Under the pieces are notes generated by a model. It did not search any database. It saw nothing but the letters and a program-made list of their open reading frames with translations, and had not been told where the DNA came from. Position numbers and translations under genes: made by a program. A stretch of 64,000 bases of DNA from Daldinia sp. FL1419 (lineage: Eukaryota > Ascomycota > Sordariomycetes > Xylariales > Hypoxylaceae), in NCBI GenBank assembly GCA_025201765.1, contig MU623377.1, forward strand, positions 215,506-279,505, written 5' to 3'. Shown here piece after piece: positions 48,744 to 60,283 of this stretch; position 1 is the first letter of the stretch, and each line of letters begins with the position of its first letter.

Positions 48744-50198
48744 TTAAACAGCAGCAGCCGTCTGCTTCACCACCCGCCCATACGTGGTCCCATATCTCTC
48801 AAGCATATGCCCCTCAGCCGTCAAGGCCTTGCCATCATCACCGACGACAGCAGGCTCGCTCCCATCGAAAGGGCTCAGCTCGACGTCGGTATTGCCATCG
48901 AAAAAGAAGGGCACCGAGTAGCGGTCCTTGCCGCTACGGTTAACGACACGGTGCACGGTGCTCTTGTACACGTTTTTAGTCCACAGGGATAACATGTCCC
49001 CAATGTTGACCACGTAAGCGTCCGGGTTGGGGTCTACGCCAATCCAGGTATTTGTAGAGTGGTCTAGGACCTCGAGGCCGCCGGAACCGTCTTGTAGGAG
49101 TAGTGTGATTGCGCCTGATAAATAGTAGATAAGTGTCATGCCCCTTTCACTAGTTTTACGAAAACTGCCGGGGAGTGAGTTAGGAAGACTTACCAAAATC
49201 CGTATGAGCTCCAGCTCCGAGCTGACGCTCATCCTTAGAATTCTGTGGAGGGTAGTGTAGCAGCCGAAGAGCGCAGACCGGATCGTTCGAGACGAACGGT
49301 ATGAAGACGTCGTCACCGTAGGGTAGACCCTTGGCGAGGATCTCCATCACCCTACACGATAATTCGAAAATAGCAGAGTAGTACGTTTCCGTAGGGACCT
49401 TAAGAGCTTCGTCGGGAAGCCCTTTTGGAAAGATATTGGGTCCGATTAAATACGGATGGGCTTGTGACCGCGGGTCATCAGCGGGTATGTGTTGCCCAAT
49501 AAAGAAACCCTACGTGCCAGGTGGAAATAGCGATTAGCTGTAATCCCTTACCAAGGTATAAACAGATTTGCGACACAAGCCAGACGAAAGATTTCCACGG
49601 ACAACTTACTTCTTTAAGATCGGGAAGAGTATCTTCCTGTAGGACCTACTCACCCGGGTTCAGATGTTAATCCACATTTGGTAGCCATATTTTGAGGGTC
49701 GATTTTATAGTATACAACAAAATATAGTCCCGATTCGAAATACTTACCTGGGAACCAATCAATTCATAACCCCTATTTTTGAGGACCGAGGGTCGGATTC
49801 TTCTCTTCTCTTCCAGCGGAAGGGCGAAAAATGTCTCTGCAGCCTTGAAGACAGCATCTCTTAGCTCTTTGGGCATACCATGGCCAACGATCTGGAAGAC
49901 TAGAGCGAACAGGATTAATAATTGTTATATTCGGTCTTGAGCATTGTAAAGGCTATGGAATAGAATGAAGCCTCATATTCCAATCCAGCTCAGAGGCTAT
50001 ATTGATAGAAATGAACTGAGGCAAGTAACGAGCCCCAAATAGCTGGGACAACTTACAACCGCTTGTAACACAGGCCTGCCTTACATCCTCGACAACCTGG
50101 GCTGATGCCGTTGAAGTTGGATCTTCAAGAAACGGGGATATATCCACTGTTGGTATCACAAACCCGGCGGCACCTCCGTTAGCATCGTTAGTAGACAT
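48744..50198 (-). CDS. 2-oxoglutarate/Fe(II)-dependent oxygenase (isopenicillin N synthase-like)
   Basis: This is a non-haem iron oxygenase that couples 2-oxoglutarate decarboxylation to substrate oxidation; the substrate is unknown. Five exons on the minus strand: 50198-50057, 49899-49748, 49645-49610, 49509-49194 and 49114-48744, giving 338 residues. The open frame starts at 50204 with GTG, so ATG 50198 (MSTNDANGG) was used. The DIOX N-terminal region is recognisable (IPTVDISPFL, FFQIVGHGMP, FFALPLEEKRRI, RGYELIGSQ). Iron ligands are His212 and Asp214 (GAHTDFG) and His270 (STVHRVVN). The 2-oxoglutarate carboxylate pair is Arg280 and Ser282 (RYS). The third exon is only 36 nt, and its acceptor was chosen to give VLQEDTLPDLKE; a later acceptor would remove three residues. 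No biosynthetic-cluster neighbours are visible. Confidence 0.9.
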
Positions 50199-50834
50199 TG
50201 TCACAATATATCTTAGAAAAACATAGGATCTGTCGACGCGTGCTCAGACCGAGTCTGCTAAGTAATAGGGCTAAACCCGTGGTGTACCGTTCAAGAGTCC
50301 ACATTTGCAGCTCCCGACGGATGTTGTTTTCACCTGGGTGTTATCGGCGGGGGTTGTCACGGAGCTCGCCGGCTGCCGGCTTCGAAGGATTTAGCTTCTA
50401 CGGTTCTCTATATATTAGAAATAGGACGGTTACGAATGTTACAGTAATTCAATGCTTCATCTAACGGACTATAGCAATAGAACTTAGGTTGGGAAATGCG
50501 TGATATACTTATGAGATTCCAAATTATATATCTTTGTTTGGTAATTCATGGTATTAACCATGCCTACCTAGGTACCCAGGCATTTAAACTCCGAAAACTC
50601 TGGATTACATTTTATTATAGTGTTACATAGTTGGTGCCAATCAACCGGCTAAGCCTAAGGGGCCGATACTATGAAGATCTAATTAGTATCATTCAAGCTC
50701 TTGGGGACCGAACCGGTACATGGCCTACAGAGAATCGGTCTGCCTTGGGCGATTATACAGTCATGTAGTGATGTATAATCTATATTACGCTGAAAAAATC
50801 GTTGATTATATCCACTCATGCTGGGATAATTCTT
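50199..50834. other. intergenic region
   Basis: This lies between the start of the oxygenase gene and the end of the CNNM gene, both minus. A TACCTAGGTACCC word occurs near 50566. No gene was seen. Confidence 0.55.
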
Positions 50835-53074
50835 CTACTTTCCCCCATTTCTATTTTTGCGGCGGTTCTTCTTTTTCCCTTTGTTACCTTTTGTGCTAGC
50901 GGTAGCGGTAGCGGTAGCTGCGGAAGATGTCCCGTCCTCGTCAGAAGGTGCAGGCAAAGTAGATTTCTGGCCCTCGGTATCCGACGGGCTATCGTTAGCT
51001 TCGAGAATGACTTTGCGGATGCCACCAGATTCAACTATATTTTCGGTAATGCTACCACTACGCACATGGCCTCTTCTCCGTCCGATAGCGTCATGTATAC
51101 TATCTAAACTCTCTGTTGTCGAGTCTTGCGTCGGGGAGGTGTCACTTTCGGGCACGGCGCTGAGCTTAGTCTGGGTACCTTTAGTCACCTGCTCTGAGTT
51201 CCCGCCCTCGAAATTAGTTACGATCTCGGTTGGGGGGTTGGATGCTGATTCAGTGTAACTCTGCTGTAGGGCTTGGATCCCGTCTTTTGCATTGAGCTGA
51301 GGTCCTAATAGACTTGTGCGCTCATCCACGGCCGTAACTAGATCTTCTGCGATATCGTCTGTTGCAACGGAGCTTGAACGTTGTTGGGCACTAGATGCTG
51401 CTGTTGAACCAGGCTTGATTTTGACTGCCGAAACTCGCGTGCTCTTGGGGTTTGATGCAGGATTGGACGGGCCTAGATGCTTTAGGTGATCCCTCATGTC
51501 CTCAAAGTTGGCTTTGACTGGCACCATCGTATGCACTAGTTGTCCGTCTTGACCAGCCGAGCGTCTTCGCATCAACAATGTTGCCATCTTCGGGCTAGAA
51601 CCGAAAGCAGAAGCGTCAGTCCTACTACCGACAGACGTATCCCTTTTAGGCCGAGGCTCTTGCCCATCTTCCTCTATGTCGATGAGTGTGCTATTCCTGA
51701 TCTCAAGGTCCTTAGCCATAAGTTCCCGCCTCAAAGCTCGGGCTTTAGGGGCGGGATGAGATCTACGGATAGCTTTGTGTACATCGACATATACGTCCGA
51801 TTCGTCAATAATTTCCCTATTTTGAATTCGTAAGTGGGAGTCCAGAAATTAAAAAAAAAAAAAAAACCCCCCAAAAAAACCGCGAGGACACTACTCACTC
51901 TCCAATAAGCTCTTCGATAACATCTTCGAGCGTCACGACACCTAAAGCGCCATGATCATCACCAGGAGACTCCGAGATAAGTACCATGTGGGATTTTCCT
52001 TCTTGGAAGAAGTTAATTATATCAAGACAACTAGTCTCAGGTCGGGTCTCAGGAAGGGCTGCAAGAGCAAAGTCCTTGACTCTTTTACCATCCTCGGGAT
52101 CATAGGTAATAAGGATTTTGACTAGGAGCATGCCAACAAAGTTAGTCGGGTTTCCAGTTTGATGAATAGGAATACGAGAATAGCCGGCGTCAAGGATTTG
52201 ATCAATAGTCTTTTCGTCCAATACGGTATCCTCTGACATAATAAAGACGTCCTCCATTGGCGTCATAACCTCCTCGACAGGCTTTCGCTTTAAATCCAAA
52301 ACAGCACTGATAATGGTTACTTCATCTTGGTTTAGCCGCTCGTCGACTTCACCCAGAGATTTATGAAGAGTGACCAAGGTCTTCAAACCGCTCTTCTTGT
52401 ATACAGTCCCGTGATCTTCGCCTAGTAACCAGTCAAGGAGTTTTGCGGTAGGCCATGCGACGGGAGCGAGCAGATACATCATCAGAAGCACAGGCTTAGA
52501 CATATATCCGCCGATCTGAAGGCCGTAGCGAACACAAACCGACTGTGGCAATATCTCGCCAAAGATTACTACGGAGGGTTAAATATTAGCAATATTACAA
52601 GGCTTACGGACATGATCTTAAGGATTTCCTACCGATGAGGATAGTACTTCCGACGACTGCCGCAACACCACCGCCAAAACATCTATCTAGCACGACAGGA
52701 AGGGTTTCATTGACAATGACATTAGACAAGAGTAACGTGACCAAGACCCAATGTTTGCCTTTCTTTAAGAGATCGTGAACGCGTTTCGCGTTTTTCCGTT
52801 GAGGTTCCTCGGAATCTAGGGATATTACTTGGAGGTAGATTTCATCTTGACCCATGAGCGCTATGGTTAAACCAGCAAAGGCACCCCCTGAAAGCACAAG
52901 GACCATAGACGCGACGTAAAGCACCCAGAGGGCGCCTTCTTCGACCTCCTCGGGTCCATTTTCGAGAGTATAGTAAGGTGTCGGGACTGCGAATGTAAGA
53001 CCAACCGAGAGAAAGATGGCTCTAGCCAGGCTAAGAACAATTGTACGGGCGCGAAGGATACCGTCGTTCCCCAT
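50835..53074 (-). CDS. CNNM/Mam3-type protein with DUF21 and CBS domains
   Basis: This is a membrane protein of the CNNM (ancient conserved domain) family linked to divalent cation, especially magnesium or manganese, homeostasis; yeast Mam3 is vacuolar. Exons on the minus strand 53074-52633, 52568-51899 and 51816-50835 give 697 residues. The frame extends to 53125 only with TTG, so ATG 53074 (MGNDGILR) was chosen. A hydrophobic leader is followed by the DUF21 domain: GGAFAGLTIALMGQDEIYLQ, LLLSNVIVNETLPVVLD, and IFGEILPQSVCVRYGL. The CBS pair contains VMTPMEDVFIMS, GYSRIPIHQTG, FVGMLLVKIL, HMVLISESPG, and GVVTLEDVIEELIGEEIIDESD. The C-terminal 280 residues are disordered, with a Thr-Ala run and a basic end (KGNKGKKKNRRKNRNGGK). 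Domain order and motifs match the family well. Confidence 0.93.
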
Positions 53075-54042
53075 ACTTGCCGTTAACCTTGTTCCTCGAC
53101 AGGGAAAATCGATTGATCGAGGCAATGATATTGGGCCTAGAATGTATTCGGATTCGAACTCGATTCGAATAGGCGCAATATACCAATCGGTCGAAAGGTG
53201 GCAGTATAAGAAAGTTATTAAGAATAGAAAAGGTTGGGTTTTAGGACTTGAGTCGCCTTCGCACGTTGCCTCAGCCGAGCAAGTACCAAGGAGGTACGAT
53301 TGTACGATTGTACGGTCGTGTACGGTCGTATCGTCGTACTATTTATTGATTGATAAATTTGCTCGGCTTTAAAAGGTCAATGGGTGGGTAAAAGGTTTCG
53401 CGAATGTGGTCAAAGGACCATCTTGTCCATCGAGGGTTCGCAACGATGAGTAACTTATAAATAATTAACGAAAGGAAAAGAAAATTGGTTGCACGCTCGA
53501 TGAATTATGTTAAAACAGTTAGGAAATTAGAATTAAGCTTGCCGGGTTTGATGACGAAGCTTAGCCCAATCGATGATGAGAACCTGAAAGACAAGCTTAT
53601 GTGGGGAAAGGAATATCGGATATCGGCTCACAAAATATCGTTCCTACGCGTATTGGCGTTACTTACTGGCGAGCCTATTGGCCTACTAGCACGCCTAACC
53701 TACTGTAGGAAGGTGGGCTGCAGCTACCCTTGATTGCCTTAGCTGCTTCGACTACATAGTAATTAATTATTAGCTGCCTCGATTAGAGGTAGATAATGGC
53801 AGCTAAAAGAGTGGCTTCTGTAGCTACGTAGGTACTTGCCTAGGTATGTAAGATACAAAATATATTTTACCTCTTATACGCGTGTGCGTGTTACCTATTA
53901 AGTTACTACTTCGTCATCTTTCACACCTAAACTTTAGGAGTATAAATTACATGTCTAGCTACGTCCACTATACACAGCATTCGACATATAGGTATAATAC
54001 ATATAATACCTATCTAGATACACACGCTCTTACAGTATCTAA
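53075..54042. other. intergenic region
   Basis: This lies between the CNNM start and the cyclase end, both minus. It has a partly repeated GTACGATTGTACGGTCGTGTACGG-type stretch near 53293-53336 and AT-rich sequence at 53860-54040. No gene was recognised. Confidence 0.5.
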
Positions 54043-55287
54043 CTAATCATACCATATTGCATTCATCCCAAAGCCTGGCTCCGGAATCCTACATCTCGCG
54101 ACGCGGCCTAGGAACTCATCTTTCCACCTATAAATCTCAACCCACCCGTCTTGATCGTCTGTGATCGCTAGCCATTCATCACTCCAATCGCATGGTGCCA
54201 CCGCATTACTATGGCCGCCGCTAGTAGGCGTGGGGTTTAAACAGATCTGTCTCTCGATTGATCCGCAATCCCGCAATCGGAACGCCGCAATGTAGCCCTG
54301 CAGGTCAAAACTATTGGCCCGACTCGTCGCGAACAGATAGTCGCCCGACTTGGTGAGAGCACAAACATCGCTTCGGTACATGGTATCGTGCTTAGGTATC
54401 CCGGGCGGGATCAATGGATATGAATGGTGCGTATAGACGGGCATGTGCGTTGCCGGATCGATAACATACTCGCAAAGTCGATTCCCGGCTTCCATCAGAG
54501 CATATAAGTAATTGCCCGTCGGGTGCATAGCCACCCAACGCGGGTGGTCTTTCGGATCCGGCGCATCAATACTCCCTATCAGTTCAACCTCTCCCGACGA
54601 CGACGCTTTCTCATGTACCCACAGCTTGTTGGCTCTCAAGTCGGCTGAGTATAGGTAGGTTTCCGTTGGATCGAACACCATACCGTGGATACCCGTATTA
54701 GGTTGGTATGGATAATGCTGTATGTCCTTCTCGAGAGCCCCGCTCGGCGACACAGAGAAGACGGAGCCATGACCGGCATGCGAATAGAATGGGTTGCAGT
54801 AAACGGCGTACGGGGGTTGTTTGGCGGCGAGCAGAAATATCGCGCGGGTATTGGTCGTTACCAGGCTTGCTTGAGCTACGTGCCCAAGATCACGGGTCAA
54901 TTACCGGGTCGGTTGGCTGATAGGCCTGTGCGAGACTTACGGTCGTGGTTCATTGAATGCGAAGCTTCGTGGACAATCTCGGTTGGGCTCTTCACAGAAA
55001 AGCTGGACCATTTCTTCATGGCCGCACCGTATATATTCTTCTTGGCGTGCTAAGACATCGATGTGTGAGTATGTGAGTATGTGGGATCGATTGACTATAG
55101 CTAAAGTCATAAAATCCAATCCCGGATGGTTTCGACTCACATCAAAAGTCATCCACGAAATAGGCTCGTCATGAGGGATCTCTGTCCTCTTCACCAGCTC
55201 TAATGTGAGTTTCTCATCGTCAAAAGCCACAGTGAATATGGCTCCCGGTGGGGTCCATGTTCCTATCATCAAATGATGTATCGGCAT
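54043..55287 (-). CDS. carboxy-cis,cis-muconate cyclase (3-carboxymuconate lactonizing enzyme)
   Basis: This enzyme cyclises 3-carboxy-cis,cis-muconate to carboxymuconolactone in the protocatechuate branch of the beta-ketoadipate pathway. Exons on the minus strand 55287-55141, 55049-54941 and 54875-54043 give 362 residues, very close to the Neurospora enzyme (about 365). Recognisable stretches include HHLMIGTWTPPGAIFTVAFD, ISWMTFD, KKNIYGAAMKKWSSFSVK, HEASHSMNHDPQ, and FLLAAKQPPYAVYCNPFY. Downstream are TGIHGMVFDPTETYLYSADL, HPRWVAMHPTGNYLYALMEA, PTPTSGGHSNAV and EPGFGMNAIWYD. The fold is a seven-bladed propeller, unlike the bacterial lactonising enzymes. All segments appear intact. The gene is divergently oriented from an intradiol ring-cleavage dioxygenase 1.56 kb away, which supports a shared aromatic-degradation role. 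Confidence 0.96.
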
Positions 55288-56842
55288 CCTTCAACTTTTA
55301 TATCGTGAGACGAACGCAAACAAATATATATAATCTTGATGGCAATATGACCAATTGCTCGAAGAGAGCAGTGAGTTTGAAATCTCGAGCTTCCAACTAC
55401 GACGAAAAGGCAGTTCAACGGGTATTTGGACAGAAATTATAGTTATTCTCTAAATAATCCGAACAGACAAGGCTACCAAAAGAGGTAGATATTCGAAGAT
55501 GGCTGCTGCACCACATCGCATATATTTCCCCAAAGAACGGTACCTCATTTTGGGGACCATTCAACGACCAACCAAGGATCAAATCAACAACCTTGAAAGT
55601 TCGGACAAAAAAGTAATTCTTGTCATCCCTCCAGGCCCTCCCCGCATCCAATTAGCGATATATCGCCCCTCTTTACGCGTGCCAGCTTTCTTACACCATC
55701 GTTCACCATTTCCCACTATCGCCCACCTAGGTATAACACTTGGAGTGTGGGGAAGAATATATAAGCTTGTAAGCTTGTAAGCTTTGTACACAGTAAAGCA
55801 CGTTTTTTTAATTCACTTAATCGGCACCAGTGGCGGTAGATGGCCACGGCAGGCGGGTTAATTCAATAGCTACCGAGTGGATGGCTACATACTACGTCTC
55901 CATTTGCCACGCTGCAATGCCGGGTAAACGCCTCATCGCCAGATTTCCCCGCTATGTCGCGGCGGCTCCAGTGGTCAAGGTGGTCAAGGTGGTCAAGGTG
56001 GTCAAGGGGAAGTCGAACAGTCGAGTGGTAATACTTCGCTTGCTCGGTTCTCGATATCCCTAGTTAATACGTCAACAAATACAAATAAATCTCGTCGCCA
56101 GAGTAGAAATAAAGTTAGCGCTGCCCAGTCAATACTCGTCGGTGGCGTCTAACTCCCAAAAATGCTACAGATGCCAGCATGTGACATCACCCAGGATGCC
56201 TTCTAGCGAAAGCAACCTTTGGCGGGGTGACGAAGATGAATTACTATCCCTAAACCGTGTAGCGGCGTCCGTCGATGTATGCCGCTACATTATTCCCATA
56301 AACCCCCGGGATGCACGCGATTCGAGGTTGGTGTTGGAGTTCTAGACGTATATTCGAGACCGCCTCCTCTAAGGGCGATATATCACCCGATGGACAAGGA
56401 GGTTTCGTACGGCTGCCGTGAACTCAATCCGATCCACATATAGGACCCCTTTTTTGAAGAACGGCGGGGTTTCCGAGTCTTCAGGAACCAGCCTATCAAA
56501 GAAGATCCATTCATCATACAATGAAACAAGTGATGGCAAAAGCTCGAGTACATAAGCACTGTTCTGCCGATAGCTTTCATCCGACGGTGCTGGGATTCCC
56601 ATGCTAGTCAGTAAGTCAACGTGTAAAATATATATTGGCCTTATTCTGACTTCAGTTCCCGTATATACAAATTCAAGTACAAATTCACATCTTCTTTTTA
56701 AATTACGGTCTATCTCTCCTTTCTATATATATACCTACTTAACCCCAAATAGCTTATGTACAGCCGGATACAAAAAAGTACCAGCTAGTTCTGCCATTCC
56801 TTCCTCATAATATTAATCTCGGAAGATTACCCATAAGTCAAG
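55288..56842. promoter_or_regulatory. shared divergent promoter region of two aromatic-catabolism genes
   Basis: This 1.55 kb separates the start codons of the cyclase (minus) and the dioxygenase (plus). It includes a 9-bp tandem repeat at 55971-56006. A short minus frame at 56369-56602 was not accepted. I see no match to a specific regulator site that I could support. The divergent layout suggests co-regulation but does not prove it. Confidence 0.5.
55971..56006. repeat. 9-bp tandem repeat (GTGGTCAAG)
   Basis: Four exact tandem units in the divergent promoter region between the cyclase and dioxygenase genes. Confidence 0.9.
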
Positions 56843-57894
56843 ATGGCCCCCGAAGCTACTGGGGTGTCCAACGCGGCACAAGCTCCTAAGCCCTCCCGGT
56901 TCGATCCTACGTTCACTCAGCATGTCATCGATACCATGGGCCCCAAGACCACCGAGAGGAACCGGGTCCTCTTGTCAGCGTTGATCCGGCACATTCACGA
57001 CTTTGCTCGAGAAACCGAGCTCACAATTGATGAATGGTTGGCCGGCGTCAGCTATATCAACGCCGTCGGCCGGGTTTACTCGGAATCGAAGCAGACGAGG
57101 AACGAGGCTCACCGGTTGTCCGATATTCTCGGACTCGAGACGTACGTATTCCCGATTAGAGTTTTATGTAACTACTAGCTAACACATCTTTGTATTTAGA
57201 CTAGTTGATGAAATTGCCCACAAGATCATCTCCGAAACAGATGTCGACCCGACATCTTCGGCTATCTTGGGACCCTTCTGGTCGCCTAACGCGCCTTTCC
57301 GCGAGAACGGCGGAACCATCATTCAGGATCCGGCTCCGAACGGCCAAGTCGTTCTCATGCACGGCATCATCAGCGATCTCGTGACAGGCAAGCCCATCCC
57401 CGGCGCCGTCTTCGACATCTGGCAAGCCTCGTCCAACGGCAAGTACGACTTCCAGGACCCCCAGAACCAGTCCCCGAACAACCTCCGCGGCAAGTTCCGC
57501 GCCGACGAGAACGGGAAGTATTGGTTTTATTGCTACTACCCGACGGCCTACTCGCTGCCCACCGACGGCCCCTCATACCAACTCCTCCAGATGATGGACC
57601 GACACCCGATGCGCCCGGCACACATCCACATCATGGTAAGCCCCTTTTCAACCAGCATTCTCCTATTTTCATCTTACTAACACACCCCAACAGGTCACAC
57701 ACCCAGAATACAAGGGTTGCACAACACAACTATACCCCAAGGACGACCCTTGGCTCTCGTCCGACACCGTCTTCGCCGTCAAGGACGACCTAGTAGTTGA
57801 CTTTAAGCCGCTACAAGGCGACGACAAGGCCAAGCTCGAGCTGGACTACAACGTCATCCTAGCACCCAAGGATTACAAGGGCAAACCCTTTTGA
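56843..57894 (+). CDS. intradiol ring-cleavage dioxygenase (catechol or hydroxyquinol 1,2-dioxygenase)
   Basis: This is a non-haem Fe(III) enzyme that opens catechol-type rings between the two hydroxyls. Exons 56843-57141, 57200-57635 and 57694-57894 give 311 residues, the usual size for the catechol/hydroxyquinol class. The N-terminal helical dimerisation region spans residues 20-115 (FTQHVIDTMG, EWLAGVSYINAVG). The core begins at ILGPFWSPNAPFRENG. Probable iron ligands are Tyr182 (NGKYDFQ), Tyr217 (YPTAYSLP), His241 and His243 (RPAHIHIMV), with spacings like those of known catechol 1,2-dioxygenases. The sequence does not let me separate catechol from hydroxyquinol preference. It is not the protocatechuate 3,4-dioxygenase that would directly feed the neighbouring cyclase, so the two genes may serve different branches of aromatic breakdown. 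Confidence 0.94.
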
Positions 57895-58618
57895 ACAAAG
57901 AGAAAAAGAAAGAAAAAGAAAGAAAGAAAAAACCTCCTCGCTCAGGGGTTTAACGAACGCGTCTCTTGAACTCGTCAGGTTTTAGGGGCACAGATTCTCG
58001 TCGATATAATATTTGAATATAGTTAAAGCAAGGCGCAATGATTTATGAATGCGGGCTAAGCAGCTCGGTTGGCACGGACGGCTAAGAATGAAGCAGGATA
58101 TTGTGTCCCAAATTGTACGGGGTGAGGATGAGGACATTCTGAAGTTATTACGCCACTTTATGCATCTGTGCTGAGATATATATATACAAAAGGTCCAACC
58201 AGGTACGTGGAAAGGAAGGTGTGAAACACTGGCAGGTATTATAAATCCTCTTGGGGAGACGTCCATATTTATAATTTCTTCCAAAGTTCAACACACACTT
58301 AGGTACCTAGGTATCCATCATCATTGTCTAGGTAGGTATATATAGGTACCTATACATATATAGTCTAACGCCCTCGATACACAACCTCCTAGAGTGATCA
58401 AAAGCCGACACTACGGTGATTATTATACTACACACTAACCTAGTTCAACTAGGTACTTTTATAATACAAAGGGATGAGGGTGCTGAATTATGAATACCTA
58501 AGTATATCTACTGACTATAGAATAATCAATAACAATTATTCTTTATACTTCGGATCAGGCCGACACCCAGGTAACCACCACTCCGATACCTTACCGAATA
58601 AATCTACCTAGTAGGTAC
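57895..58618. other. intergenic, convergent 3' ends
   Basis: This lies between the dioxygenase (plus) and the modular cysteine protein (minus). An A/G-rich tract at 57897-57930 follows the dioxygenase stop. Two copies of TAGGTACCTAGGTA occur at 58300-58313 and 58612-58625; the second overlaps the distal stop codon of the cysteine-module frame. No gene was seen. Confidence 0.55.
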
Positions 58619-58804
58619 CTAGGTATACTTGGCCATCTCGGACTCGGCAATATCCCTCGCAAGACAAAACGCCAACCCTTCAAAAATCCCCAAGCATATT
58701 TCCTCAGTCGAACATGCCTCCACAGTAGCCCATTTTCCATCATAAGCGCATGCCTCGACGGTCGTGTTGCCATGGGCACACTGCTGCGAACCTGGCTCGC
58801 AATC
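58619..58804 (-). pseudogene. in-frame fifth cysteine module after an internal TAG
   Basis: Immediately after the TAG that ends the 316-residue secreted protein, the same frame stays open for 61 codons to a TAG at 58621-58619. It encodes a cysteine module with spacings C-x6-C-x9-C-x11-C-x5-C-x9-C (CEPGSQQC, TVEACAYDGKWATVEAC, CLGIFEGLAFC). It aligns with the four upstream modules. It is therefore coding by descent, and is either lost by a nonsense change, translated by readthrough, or joined by an unrecognised splice. Confidence 0.65.
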
Positions 58805-59755
58805 CTAAGCTGAGACGGTTCGGTAAATGGGTTCTGTCGACTCCACATTCTCGTCGTAGTGGCACTTGACGCGCGTGTTGTAAAGCTGTTTGCAGCTAGG
58901 GCACGGTCCAAAGTCCTGCCATTGGACGAATTTGTCACAGGCTTCGACGCGGTCCCCGTTGCAACGTACTTCGCCGGGGAAGCAGGGGTTATCAAGGTTA
59001 TCAACGGCTGCGTGAGCATCAGGCGAACGTGGAGTTGGAGCCGGGACCGGAGCCGATGTAGCGGGGGCTGACGACGTAGCTGTCGGTGTCGGTGTCGGTG
59101 CAGATGCAGGAGGGGAGCTGTGTAACTGACCGTCGTCACAGAAGGGCTGGCCGTCGGGATCGGTAACACACTGGCTGCAGTGTTGAACGTGCTGCCACTT
59201 AAGCTCCGAGCCACAGAGATCAAGCCAGGTACCAGAACAACGTAGGGTACCTTGGACACACTGAGGTGCCGCGGGGGGCTGGGGTGGCAAGTCCACATAG
59301 GGCACACACTCTACAGAGCCGGCGGTATCCTGACTACATACGTCGCACTGCATCAGGCGGTGCCACTCGGCGTCATTGTCGCAAATCTCCTCCCAATGCC
59401 CATTACATCGGAGCTGGTTCTCCTTACAGAAGTTGGGTTTGGGCTCGCGGGGTGGCGGGTCAGTGTTGGGGATACAATCCGCGTTGCCGTTGCTGTCGTT
59501 CAGACACTCGGCGCATTTCTGCCATCGCTGCCACACGCCGAACCCGTCGCAAATCTCCTCCCACTGCCCGTTGCAGCGAAGTTCAGCTTCTCGGCAGGGG
59601 ATATGAGCGGGTGAGAAGCCACCGGTCTCAACAGAGGCAGCCAATGCCACCGGCTCCGCCGCAAAAGTAGTGACGGTGGGAGCGTCGGTTGGTATCATAG
59701 CACCCAGTGCTGTGGCAGACAGGCCTAGGCCAACCAATGCAGTGTGCTGACGCAT
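58805..59755 (-). CDS. secreted cysteine-rich protein with four six-Cys modules
   Basis: This is a single-exon frame of 316 residues from ATG 59755. An N-terminal hydrophobic stretch ending near ATALGA (residues 6-19) reads as a signal peptide, so secretion is expected. Four modules follow the rule C-x6-C-x7-C-x11-C-x2-C-x9-C, each with a central Trp: CREAELRCNGQWEEIC, CKENQLRCNGHWEEIC, CVQGTLRCSGTWLDLC and CFPGEVRCNGDRVEAC. Proline-rich linkers join them, the longest with repeated PTPTPT and APAPTP between modules 3 and 4. Six cysteines per module suggest three disulfides. I do not recognise a named family; the CxxGxxRCNG...C pattern vaguely resembles bacterial extracellular cysteine repeats. 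The frame is closed by TAG at 58807-58805 although a related fifth module follows in frame. Cell-wall, adhesion or interaction roles are possible but unproven. Confidence 0.85.
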   Translation of the reverse strand: MRQHTALVGLGLSATALGAMIPTDAPTVTTFAAEPVALAASVETGGFSPAHIPCREAELRCNGQWEEICDGFGVWQRWQKCAECLNDSNGNADCIPNTDPPPREPKPNFCKENQLRCNGHWEEICDNDAEWHRLMQCDVCSQDTAGSVECVPYVDLPPQPPAAPQCVQGTLRCSGTWLDLCGSELKWQHVQHCSQCVTDPDGQPFCDDGQLHSSPPASAPTPTPTATSSAPATSAPVPAPTPRSPDAHAAVDNLDNPCFPGEVRCNGDRVEACDKFVQWQDFGPCPSCKQLYNTRVKCHYDENVESTEPIYRTVSA

Positions 59756-60253
59756 GATGAATGGATATGACTTTTATCTATGGAATGGAAATGAGCAACT
59801 GAACAAGCAAGCATCTATGGTGTAGAGGACAGGGTGTCGGACTCGGACTCAAGAGGAGCAATAGCAATAGCAATGGTAATACATACCTTAAGATATACGA
59901 TCGAAGCGAAGTTGGGTTCTGTGATAATCCGTAATGACTTTTACCTGGTTTCTTGACTGGTAAAGAAATATGAGAAATGATGAAGAAATTCTGGGAACTC
60001 TGAGGATTCTAGTCTCTTCTGACGAAGACCGGCGACGTATTTATAGGACAAGAGCAGGTCGGAGGATGACTTCTTCAACCTATTTTACCTCGAGGCTCGT
60101 AGCAAGAACCACTCCCTGATTTCCGTAAGCGTCGAGGTTAATTCTCGTTACGTACCGTCACCAGACTGTTCCGAGAGAAGTAGTGGCCTCGGAATCACAG
60201 TTTTGGCCTTCTCTTCGAAACATTTAGGTCGCATATTTACTTTGCTATGTAAA

Positions 60254-60283
60254 TCATCGTCGTCGTCGTCGTCATCATCATCA
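60254..60283. repeat. trinucleotide repeat (ATC/GTC)
   Basis: Ten tandem triplets: two ATC-type, then GTC units, then ATC units. Noncoding. Confidence 0.85.
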
